This document shows positions 7,250-15,200 of a DNA stretch of 64,000 bases, one piece after another (the stretch's first letter is position 1; each line of letters begins with the position of its first letter). The notes under the pieces were generated by a model. It saw only the letters and a program-made list of their open reading frames with translations, ran no database searches and had not been told where the DNA came from. Source of the DNA: Burkholderiales bacterium PBB6 (lineage in GTDB: Bacteria > Pseudomonadota > Gammaproteobacteria > Burkholderiales > Burkholderiaceae_C); contig NKIH01000006.1 in assembly GCA_002255925.1 (NCBI GenBank), positions 1 to 64,000 of the forward strand. Direction: 5' to 3'. The position numbers and the translations under genes are program-made.

Positions 7250-8656
7250 ATGGCTCACGCACTGCGCCCCTGCCAAGAATTCTCGAAGTTTGTAGCGGCC
7301 CGCCAGGTGGGTTTGAAGCTGGTCCCAGGGCTGCTTTCAAACGCTGTTTCAGCCACTGTCGCAGCCGCTTTTGCAGCGCTCACGCCAGCACTGGCCACCG
7401 CCGCGCCGCAAGGCTGCGAAGTGCCCGCCGTGCTGGCCAGCAACGCCGCCACCGATGCCGCCGCACCGCGCCTGTCGATGCTGAACCTGCTGCAGCTGGC
7501 CGAGCAACGCAGCAAGGCCGTGGGCGCCGCCCGCCTGCTGGCCGACGCCGCCGCCAGCGACGCCGAAGAAACCCGCGCCATGTCGCAGCCGCAGGCTTCG
7601 TTCAGCATGTTGGCCGGCGCCACCGGCACGCAGGTGCGCGACAGCGGCTTGAACAACAGCGCCGTGCTGCGCCCATCCGTGCAGATCGGCGCTTCGCTGT
7701 ACGACGGTGGCCGCCAGGACTACCTGAACCGCTGGCGCGAGCAATTAATCGAAGCGGCCAAGATGGGCCAGCTCTCAGCCGCCGAACAAGTGCAGCTGCA
7801 AACCGTGAGCCTGGCGTTCGATCGCAGCCGTTTCCGCCTGCAGGCGCAGGTGTGGCAGCAGTACACGCAGAAGGTGTGCGGACTGGTCAGCTCACTCGAG
7901 CAGATCGTCACCGCCGACAAGGGCCGCAGCAGCGAGCTGGTGCAGGCCCGCAAGACCCTGCAGCAAGTGCAACTCTCGCGCAGCGCAGCACTCACGCAGA
8001 TGCGGCTGACCGACTCTCGCCTGCGCCGCCTGGTGGGCGACCAACTGCCCGACGTGCCCAGCATGGCCGCGCTCATGCTCGACACCCCGCCGCTGGCCCA
8101 GCTGACCACGCAAGCCGTGCGCGCCGCCGACATCGTGCAGCTGGACGCACAAGCCGCCGCAGCAGACGAGCTGGCCCGCGCCACCAGCGCCAGCCAGAAG
8201 CCGCAGGTCGGCTGGTCTGCGTCGCTGAGCAAGAACGTGGTGGGCGACCGCAACGCCGTCTGGCAGGCCGGCATCACCCTGGCCGTGCCCTTGATGAACC
8301 CGGGCGCCGCGCCGGCTGAGCGCGCCGCCCGCCAGCGCGCAGACGCAGCCCGCATGCAGCGCGAAGACGCGCTTGAATCGCTGCAGAACCGGCTGGCCCA
8401 GGTGCATGAACAAGCCGGCGCCGCCTTCACCCGCGCCCGCGACGTGGTGCAGGTGCTGAAAGACAGCGAACGCGTGCGCGACGACACCTTGCAGATGTGG
8501 CAACAACTCGGCCGCCGCTCCCTCTTCGACGTGATGTCGGCCGAGGGCGACCACTTCAACCTGCGGCTGTCCTACGTCGACGCCCTGCACGACGGCCAGC
8601 AAGCGGTGGCGCTGCTGTGGTCATTGGCCGGTGGCGTGGCGCAGCCGTTGCGGTAA
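7250..8656 (+). CDS. TolC-family outer membrane protein of the type I secretion system
   Basis: 468 residues. A good ribosome-binding site (AAGGAG) precedes the ATG. An N-terminal hydrophobic stretch with Ala-rich cleavage area (residues about 30-52, ending ALATAAPQG) looks like a signal peptide. The remainder has the heptad-like Ala/Gln/Leu-rich helices and paired repeat layout of TolC/LapE channels (for example LLQLAEQRSKAVGAARLLADA and the C-terminal LRLSYVDALHDGQQAVALLW). It should form the outer-membrane exit duct for the exporter encoded just upstream, 20 bases away. It completes a full three-component type I system. Confidence 0.9.
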   Translation: MAHALRPCQEFSKFVAARQVGLKLVPGLLSNAVSATVAAAFAALTPALATAAPQGCEVPAVLASNAATDAAAPRLSMLNLLQLAEQRSKAVGAARLLADAAASDAEETRAMSQPQASFSMLAGATGTQVRDSGLNNSAVLRPSVQIGASLYDGGRQDYLNRWREQLIEAAKMGQLSAAEQVQLQTVSLAFDRSRFRLQAQVWQQYTQKVCGLVSSLEQIVTADKGRSSELVQARKTLQQVQLSRSAALTQMRLTDSRLRRLVGDQLPDVPSMAALMLDTPPLAQLTTQAVRAADIVQLDAQAAAADELARATSASQKPQVGWSASLSKNVVGDRNAVWQAGITLAVPLMNPGAAPAERAARQRADAARMQREDALESLQNRLAQVHEQAGAAFTRARDVVQVLKDSERVRDDTLQMWQQLGRRSLFDVMSAEGDHFNLRLSYVDALHDGQQAVALLWSLAGGVAQPLR

Positions 8657-8664
8657 CGGTTCGA

Positions 8665-8691
8665 CAGCCAGCGCCTGTGGGACGCTGGCTG
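8665..8691 (+). terminator. Hairpin after the type I secretion operon
   Basis: CAGCCAGCG and CGCTGGCTG form a perfect 9-bp stem with a 9-base loop, nine bases after the TolC gene stop. There is no U-run, so it may be a Rho-assisted end or an mRNA-stabilising hairpin. Confidence 0.5.
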
Positions 8692-8962
8692 CGCCAGCTC
8701 ACTCGGCTTGACTGACCTGCCAGGGTTACCCGGATCACCACCGGCAGGCCCTTGCCGCGCGCCCGCCACGGCAAAGTCGATGCGCTACCCGCGCACATTC
8801 AAACTTGCAGGCACGGTGCTAAATTCATGCATCGCCCATAGCTTTGAAAATCAGCAGCGCTTTCGCAGGCCGCTGGTCCGGCGCATCGATGCAGACCCGA
8901 GAACGCCTCTGAAGTTCGCGGCGACCGCCCAGCTTCGCGACACCATCTCGCCCAACCGCACC
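8692..8962. other. Gene-free spacer
   Basis: I see no supported gene here. An open frame reads in from 8708 but has no ribosome-binding site and no protein-like character before the Met at 8963. The stretch is less GC-rich towards its right side and may hold the promoter of the small genes that follow. Confidence 0.4.
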
Positions 8963-9352
8963 ATGAGTCATTCCACGCGCGACATCGACCTTCGCAGGAT
9001 GCGTCAGCTTGCCCGAGCCAAGAGTGAGCTCATTCCGAAACCATGCTCGGCAGATGTGGCTGACAGCATCATGCGCTCCCCAGCGTATTCGGAACTACAA
9101 GCGAAGTTCGATCAGATTTTTGCGAAGTACGGCTGCAACCCAAGCATCTTCCATGACAGCGAGCGTGCTGGGTCAAAACGCGCGGTTGGTCGCAAAATCA
9201 AGGAGGCCGCTCGGCGCAATGAAAAACGGGCTGAGAAGCAACGTGCTCGTCGCGACATCCTCCAGCCGCCCAATGATTCGAGCGTTGCCCTGCGTGTCGC
9301 CCTGGCCAACCCGCCAGAAACCGAATCCAACGCTCCACATGAACAAGGCTGA
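8963..9352 (+). CDS. Hypothetical basic protein, 129 aa
   Basis: I chose the Met of MSHSTRDIDLRRMRQLARAK rather than the upstream in-frame Met at 8708, because protein-like composition begins there. The product is soluble and very basic, with a Lys/Arg-rich helix around residues 75-98 (KRAVGRKIKEAARRNEKRAE), which could bind nucleic acid. Two Cys are present (KPCSADV and YGCNPS). No family recognised. It overlaps the next gene by 14 bases in another frame, so the two are probably coupled. GC content is lower than in neighbouring genes, which hints at acquisition. Confidence 0.45.
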   Translation: MSHSTRDIDLRRMRQLARAKSELIPKPCSADVADSIMRSPAYSELQAKFDQIFAKYGCNPSIFHDSERAGSKRAVGRKIKEAARRNEKRAEKQRARRDILQPPNDSSVALRVALANPPETESNAPHEQG

Positions 9353-9689
9353 AGCAATCGCTGCAATCAGCGCATCCTTCCAAAGCGGCTCGAATACGCC
9401 TTGCCCTTGGGAATCGGATCCAGCCGATTACATCGCCCGGAAGCAGCGTGAGCTTCTGGAGTTGGTCATCGAGCCTGTTGCGGTGGCGATCACCGGCGAA
9501 GCCTTCAGCCATGGCGTCAAGCAAATGCTCGCGTCGGCGCCCGCTTTTGCTATCGCCCGGCAAGAACAGAACTGGCTCTTGATTGCGCCCGGCTCGAACG
9601 TCTTTTCACTGGCACACGGTCGCAGCGCATCCGAGCTGTCGATCCTGGGCTTCTCCAGCAGCGATGCCCTGGCTGAGTGGCTTGGCTAG
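9339..9689 (+). CDS. Hypothetical protein, 116 aa, coupled to the upstream basic protein
   Basis: The start is MNKAEAIAAISASFQSGSNT, whose ATG lies inside the last 14 bases of the upstream gene. It is soluble, of mixed charge, with no signal peptide or membrane span. The C-terminal half carries a hydrophobic sheet-like stretch (AFAIARQEQNWLLIAPGS) and ends SSSDALAEWLG. I do not recognise the family. The overlapping pair of a basic protein and a small acidic-ended partner could be functionally linked, but nothing identifies them as toxin and antitoxin. Confidence 0.45.
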   Translation: MNKAEAIAAISASFQSGSNTPCPWESDPADYIARKQRELLELVIEPVAVAITGEAFSHGVKQMLASAPAFAIARQEQNWLLIAPGSNVFSLAHGRSASELSILGFSSSDALAEWLG

Positions 9690-9756
9690 ATCCCCAAACA
9701 GCAGCCGAGGGTCAATCTCGCAGAGGGCTGCAGCTCACCAAAGTCCGCCCCTCACC

Positions 9757-10896
9757 TCAAGGCTGATCCAGATCCCTCGCCAGCTTGACGCGGTCGATGC
9801 CGACGCTGGTGGCCAGCAGGCGCATCAGCACTTCGCCCTGGTGGCTGGCGCCTTGGGCGGCCTGCATCACCAGCGCTTCTGATTGCGCGCCGAGCTGGGT
9901 GGTCAAGGCGCCGTGCAGGCGGGCCAGCCAGGCTTGTGCCAGGGGCGATTCAGCCCAGGCCGACGGCGCGCTGGGGGCGGCTGCCCCGCCCACTGGCGTG
10001 GGTTGGCTGGCGCCGAACCAATGCACGGGCAGCGAGATCTGGGTGTCTTCCAGCCCCTGGTCTTGCGCCACGGCCACTTGCAGGGCCTGGCGGAACTCCA
10101 CCGCGCTGAGAAAGCGCTGGGCCGGGTCACGGGCCAGGGCGCGGGTCATCACAGCGTCGTAGCGGCGCAGGCGCGGGCGGTCCAGCACCGCGCTGGGCAG
10201 CGGCGGCACCTGGCTGAAGAGTTGTTCCTTGATGTCGTCGGCGCTGCCGGTGAAAGGCGGCTTGCCGGTCAGCAGGCGGTAGAACAGCACCCCGGCGGCG
10301 AACAGGTCGACGCGGTGGTCGGCAGGTGCGTCGAGGTATTGCTCGGGCGCCATGTAGCCTGGGCTGCCCTGCACCGAAGGCGACACGCCGGACTCAGAGT
10401 CACCGCCGTCGATGCGGGCGATGCCGAAATCGGTCAGCTTGAGACGGCCGTCAGCGGTGATCAGCAGGTTGGCGGGTTTCAGGTCGCGGTGCCACACGCC
10501 CTGGGCGTGCGCGGCGTCCAGCGCGTCGAGCAGCTGGCCCATGATGGCGACGGCCTCGGCCTCCGGCATGCTGGGCGTGGTCGACAGCACCTGGTCGAGG
10601 TTGCGGGCATGCACCAGTTCCATGGCCATGAAGGGCTTGCCGTCGTGCTCGCCAAATTCGTGGATGGCCACTACACCGGGGTGCGCAATGCGCCCCACGG
10701 CCCGGGCCTCGTTGCGAAAGCGCTCTGCCGCGCGGGCCACATCGGCCAGGCCGGTGGCGCCGTCCGGGCGCAGCGTCTTGATGGCCACGGCGCGCTCGAT
10801 CAGCGGGTCGAAGCCGCGGTACACCACGCCCATGGCGCCGTAACCCAGCACGCCCGTGATGCGGTATTTGCCGATGCGAACGGGGGCGGTGCTCAT
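9757..10896 (-). CDS. Eukaryotic-type serine/threonine protein kinase
   Basis: 379 residues from the Met of MSTAPVRIGKYRITGVLGYG; an in-frame extension to 11019 lacks protein character. Kinase motifs in order: glycine loop LGYGAMGVVYRG, catalytic Lys in AVAIKTL, HRDLKPANLL (about residue 135), DFGIAR (about 153), activation loop and GYMAPEQY. All key residues are present, so it should be active. Unlike PknB-type kinases it has no membrane span or PASTA domains. The last 100 residues are a separate, mainly helical region ending GIDRVKLARDLDQP. It is divergent from the glycosyltransferase at 11146 and lies between the secretion operon and the giant repeat gene, so it may regulate that locus (inference). 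Confidence 0.9.
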   Translation of the reverse strand: MSTAPVRIGKYRITGVLGYGAMGVVYRGFDPLIERAVAIKTLRPDGATGLADVARAAERFRNEARAVGRIAHPGVVAIHEFGEHDGKPFMAMELVHARNLDQVLSTTPSMPEAEAVAIMGQLLDALDAAHAQGVWHRDLKPANLLITADGRLKLTDFGIARIDGGDSESGVSPSVQGSPGYMAPEQYLDAPADHRVDLFAAGVLFYRLLTGKPPFTGSADDIKEQLFSQVPPLPSAVLDRPRLRRYDAVMTRALARDPAQRFLSAVEFRQALQVAVAQDQGLEDTQISLPVHWFGASQPTPVGGAAAPSAPSAWAESPLAQAWLARLHGALTTQLGAQSEALVMQAAQGASHQGEVLMRLLATSVGIDRVKLARDLDQP

Positions 10897-11049
10897 GCGG
10901 CGCCCTTCAGTGCCGGGCAGGCTGCCAGCACCGTGCCCCCGCCGGCAAAGGCGGGTTCGGTGAACAGGACGTGATTGAGCAGCAGAACCATGGCGCGCCT
11001 GACAACAAAACGGAGGCAAACAAGCCCCCTATTGTGAAGGCGCCCGCAG

Positions 11050-11064
11050 CAGATCGCCGATCTG
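11050..11064. promoter_or_regulatory. Perfect inverted repeat in the kinase/glycosyltransferase intergenic region
   Basis: CAGATCG-C-CGATCTG is a perfect dyad with 7-bp arms. It lies in the divergent spacer and is a plausible operator. Confidence 0.35.
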
Positions 11065-11074
11065 GCCGTATTTC

Positions 11075-11086
11075 AAGTTGCAACTT
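11075..11086. promoter_or_regulatory. Perfect 12-bp palindrome AAGTTGCAACTT
   Basis: A second perfect dyad, about two helical turns from the one at 11050, in the same divergent spacer. A weak promoter-like pair (TTGTGT 11093-11098, TATGCT 11114-11119, 15-bp spacing) follows towards the glycosyltransferase, so a regulator bound here could control both directions. Confidence 0.35.
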
Positions 11087-11145
11087 TCGCGCTTGTGTTC
11101 ACGCACGCCCGCCTATGCTCGGTCACGATTCCAGGAGTGATCCGC

Positions 11146-12078
11146 GTGCGACGCCTCATTTACGTCAGCCCAGACAGCAACAGCCCGACCGGCGGCATCA
11201 AGGTCATCTACCAGCATGTGCAGATGCTGCGCAGCATGGGGTTTGATGCCCACGTGATGCACTTCGCCGAGGGCTTCCGCTGCGACTGGTTCCCGAACAC
11301 CGCGCCGATCATCTCGCTGTCTCAGTTGCGCAGCACCGACATCGTGATGGTGCCCGAGATCATGACGCAGTTCGCCCTGACCCTGCATGAGCAAGGCATC
11401 ACCTACGGCATGTTCGTGCAGAACGGCTACCTGGTGCTGCCCACGGCCGATACCGACACCCTGCAGCGCTGCTACCGGCATGCGGTGGCAGTGCTGTCGA
11501 TTTCTGACGACACCAGCGGTCTGCTGCAATCGGTGTTCCCGGACGTGGCCGCCAAGACCATCCGCGTGACCTACTCGGTCGACGCCGCCAAGTTCACACC
11601 CGAACCGAAGAAGATGCTCGTCACCTACATGCCGCGCAAGCTGCCGCTGCATGCCAACAACGTGGTGCCGTGGCTGCGCCTGGCCTTTCCGCAGTGGCAG
11701 TTCATGGCCCTGCACGGCATGAGCGAAGACCAGGTGGCCGCGGCCATGCGCATCTCGGCCGTGTTCCTGGCTTTCAGTGATTTCGAGGGCTGCCCGGTGC
11801 CGCCGATCGAAGCCGCGCTGGCGGGCAACCTGGTGCTGGGCTACCACGGCTGGGGTGGCCGCGAATACTGGCGCGAGCCCAACTTCCGCAGCGTTGACAT
11901 GGGTGATGTGCGGGACTTCGTCCGCAAGTTCCATGAGGTGGCGCACTTCGTGAGCCAGCCGCAGGCACAGGCGCAGATGGCGCCCGGCATCGAGCGCATT
12001 CGCCACGATTTCAGCCCCGCCACCGAACGCGCCAATCTGGCCCTGGCGGTTGAGCGCCTGAACGCCCTGATCAGCTGA
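11146..12078 (+). CDS. Glycosyltransferase (GT-B-like), likely partner of the repeat-protein locus
   Basis: I prefer the GTG at 11146 (VRRLIYVSPDSNSPTGGIKV) because AGGAG lies eight bases upstream; this gives 310 residues. Features: an N-terminal Rossmann-like strand RRLIYVSPDS with a GGIKV glycine segment, a middle VLSISDDT, and a C-terminal acceptor/donor region with FSDFEGCPVPPIEAALAGN, which matches the conserved E-x7-E-like site of GT4-type enzymes. Donor and acceptor cannot be told from sequence. No signal peptide, so it should be cytoplasmic. It converges on the giant repeat gene, with a strong hairpin between them. It may extend a sugar placed by the GT41 protein (inference). Confidence 0.75.
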   Translation: MRRLIYVSPDSNSPTGGIKVIYQHVQMLRSMGFDAHVMHFAEGFRCDWFPNTAPIISLSQLRSTDIVMVPEIMTQFALTLHEQGITYGMFVQNGYLVLPTADTDTLQRCYRHAVAVLSISDDTSGLLQSVFPDVAAKTIRVTYSVDAAKFTPEPKKMLVTYMPRKLPLHANNVVPWLRLAFPQWQFMALHGMSEDQVAAAMRISAVFLAFSDFEGCPVPPIEAALAGNLVLGYHGWGGREYWREPNFRSVDMGDVRDFVRKFHEVAHFVSQPQAQAQMAPGIERIRHDFSPATERANLALAVERLNALIS

Positions 12079-12113
12079 CACCCCGAACCGGGCGCCCTGC
12101 CCTTCAATGAAAC

Positions 12114-12149
12114 AAGGCCCCGGCGGTGCGTGTGCATCGCCGGGGCCTT
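12114..12149. terminator. Strong convergent hairpin between glycosyltransferase and repeat-protein genes
   Basis: AAGGCCCCGGCG and CGCCGGGGCCTT form a perfect 12-bp stem with a 12-base loop, with AA before and TT after. It can serve as terminator for transcripts from either side. Confidence 0.75.
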
Positions 12150-12181
12150 GTGGTTTGGGTGCTCAGGTGTAGCGCCCTGCA

Positions 12182-12195
12182 GCCCCTTTCGGGGC
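12182..12195 (-). terminator. Small hairpin after the giant repeat gene
   Basis: GCCCC-TTTC-GGGGC (plus strand) lies eight bases past the stop of the minus-strand gene. It is short, with no T-run, and probably works together with the larger hairpin at 12114-12149. Confidence 0.35.
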
Positions 12196-12202
12196 CGTGT
12201 GT

Positions 12203-15200
12203 TTACAGCAGCGGAAGGTTGCGTTGCTCTTCGTCGATGCCGCGGTGGGCCGTGAAGGCTGCCGTGGCCGCCGCTGCAGCGTTCACCGCCACGTTGGTCA
12301 CGCCGCTCGACAGCAGGTCGGTGGCCAGCGTCGTCGGTGCGCTCAGCAGATCAGACAGGGCCGGCAGGGCTGCCGTGCTGGACGCCTCTGAAGCCGAAGC
12401 ATCCACCGCCTTGGTGAACCACACGTCAGCCGCCGCATGGGTGCCGCCATCGGTGCCGGTGTAGCTGCCCACCAGGCCCAGCAGATTGCCGTTGTCCGAC
12501 TCGCTGCCCGTGGTGTGCGCCAGGCTGATGCTGGCCACGCCGGCTTCCGTCAGCGTCTTCAGCTCGCCCGCATCGGTCTTGCCGTCATGGTTGGCGTCGA
12601 CCCACACACGCAACTTGTCGAAGTTGGTGTCCAGCGCGCTCAGCAGGCCGTCGTGGTTGCTGTCTTGCAGGGCCATGGCGGCGTAGCCGTTGCCAGCGCG
12701 GTGGCCGTTGGCGTCCAGCGTGCCCGCACCAAACAGCTCGGTGCCGTTGTTGATGAGGCCGTCACCGTTCACGTCCATCGCCAGCAGACCGTCGTTGCCA
12801 CCCACCCAGCCGGTCTGGCGCACCGTGCCCGTGCCGTTGAGATCGAAGCTCACGCCGTCAGCGGCAGCAATGGTCTGGATGCCGTTGCCGTCCAGGTCCA
12901 GCACGATCGGGGTGACCGCGAAGAACGCGTCCAGCTGCGCGGCATTCATCACCCCCACGTCGTCCGCCTCGAAGGCAGCCACCTGGGTCGACGACATCGC
13001 GGCGATCTGGGCCGTGCCCAGCGAGCCGATCTGGTCGGTCGTGAAGGCAGCGATCTCGGCCGTGGTCAAGGCGCGGGCCTGGGCCACCGTCAAGGCGCCG
13101 ATTTCAGTCGAGGTCAACGATGCGAACTGCTCGGTCGTCAGGGCCGCGACATGGCCGGTCGACAGGCCGCCGAAGCGGGTGCCCAGGGCCTGGATGTCGT
13201 CGGTGGCAATCGCCACGATCTGATCGGTGGTCAACGCGTTCAGCGAGGTCGTCGTCAGGGCCGCCACTTGCGCGGTGGTCAGGGCGTCGATCTGTGCGGT
13301 GCTCAGGGCGCGCAGCGAAGCGGTGCCCAGCGCCACCAGGTCCGGCGTTTCAATCGCGGCAATCTGCAGCGTCGACAAGGAGGCCACTTGCGTGGTGGTC
13401 AGCGAGGCGATCTGGCTGGTGCCGAGCGCAGCGATGTCGTCGGTGCCGAAGGCGCCCAGCGCAGCGGTGCTCAGGGCACGCAGGTTGACCGTGTTGAACG
13501 CTGCCAGGTCGGCGGTGCCCAGGGTGTCGATCTGGGTGGTCGTCAGGGCGGCGGCCTGTGCCGAGGTCAGCGCCGCGACTTGCGTCGTGGAGAGCTGGTC
13601 AATGTTCGCCGTGTCGAGTGCCGCGATGGCCGCGGTGCTCAGGGCGCGCAGGTTCAGCGTGCCCAGGGCGGCGATGTCACCGGTCTCCAGTGCTGCGGCC
13701 TGGGCCGATGTCAGCGCTGCCGCCTGGGCGGTGGTCAGCGCCGCCACCTGTGCGGTGCTCAGCGCCACCACGGCGTCGGTGGTCAGGGCGGCGACCTGGG
13801 CCGTGCCCAGGGCACGCAGGTTGACCGTGCCGATGGCGGCCAGGTCTGCCGTGTCGAAGGCGGTGACTTGCGCCACCGTCAGGGCGGCCATCTGGGTGCT
13901 CGTCAGGGCGCCGATCTGGGCGCTGCTGAAGGCGTTCAGCTCATCCGTGCCCAGGGCCGCCACCTGCGCGGTGGTGAGCGCTGCCACCTGGGCATTGCTC
14001 ATCGCCGCAAAGTGCTCGGTGCCGAGTGCGGTGAGCTGTGCGGTGCTCAGGGCACGCAGGCCCGCGGTCGGCAGGCCGGCCACGTCGGCGGTTTCCATCG
14101 CGGCCAGTTGTGCGGTGGTCAGTGCAGCCACCTGCGCGGTGCCGAAGCTCGCCAGCTGGGTCGAGCTCAGCGCATTCAGGTGGGCCGTGTCCAGGCCAGC
14201 CACTTGCGCGGTGGTCAGGGCCACGGTCTGGCCGGTGCTCAGCGCAGCCATCTGGCCGGTGGTCAGGTTGTTGAGCTGACCGGCGCTGAAGGCGGCGATC
14301 TGGGCGCTGCCCAGGGCTCGCAGGTCGGCCGTTTCGATGGCCGGCAATTGCGTGCTGGTCAGGGCCTGCAGCTGCGACGTGGTCAGCGAGGCGATTTGGT
14401 CGCTGCTCATGGCGGCCAGGTCGTCGGTGGCCAGCGCAGCCACTTGCGTGGTGCTCAGGGCGCGCAGCTGCACCGTCGTCAGGGCGGCCACCTGGGCGGT
14501 TTCAAGCGCCACCAGCTGGTCGGTGCTCAGGGCGCGCACGGCGGCGGTGCCCAGCGCACGCAGGTCGCCGGTTTCCAGTGCCGCGATCTGGGTGGAGCTG
14601 AGTGCAGCCACCTGGGCCGTCGTCAGGCCAGCCACCTCGGCGCTGGTCAGGGCCACGATCTGGGCGCTGCCCAGGCCAGCCAGGGCGCCGGTGGTGACAG
14701 CTGCCAGGCTCGCGACGCTCAGCGCAGCCAGGTCAGCAGTTTCGAGTGCAGCGACTTGTGCCGAGCTCAGCGTGGCCGTTTGCGCGGTGGTGAGCGCCGC
14801 CGCCTGGGTGGCCGTGAGGGCCGCCACGGCGTCAGTGGTCAAGGCCGCGATGGACGCGGTCGTCAGCGCCTTGAGTGCGTTGGTGTTCAGCGCGGCCACG
14901 TCAGCGGTTTCCAGCGCGGCCACCTGGGCCGTCGTCAGCGCGGCGGCTTGTACGGTGGTCAGTGCATTGAACTGCGCGGTGGTCAGGGCGTTCAGGTTGC
15001 CGGTGGTCAGCGTTGCCACCTGCGCCGTGGTCAGCGATGCCACCTGCGCAGTCGCCAGGGCCGCCACCTGGGTGGAGGTCAGCGCGTTGAGCTGATCGCT
15101 GCTCATGGCGCGCAGGCCCGTCGACGAAATCGCACGCAGATCGGCGGTCTCGAAGGCAGCGACTTGCGTGCTGGTCAGCGCGGCCAGGTTGCCCGTCGTC

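Noticed and set aside
8963-9689. Toxin-antitoxin pair
   Set aside because: Two small overlapping genes invite the idea, but neither protein shows a known toxin fold or antitoxin DNA-binding motif.
10897-11019. N-terminal extension of the Ser/Thr kinase
   Set aside because: The extra 41 residues are Arg/Cys/His-rich without family similarity, and would occupy the divergent regulatory spacer.
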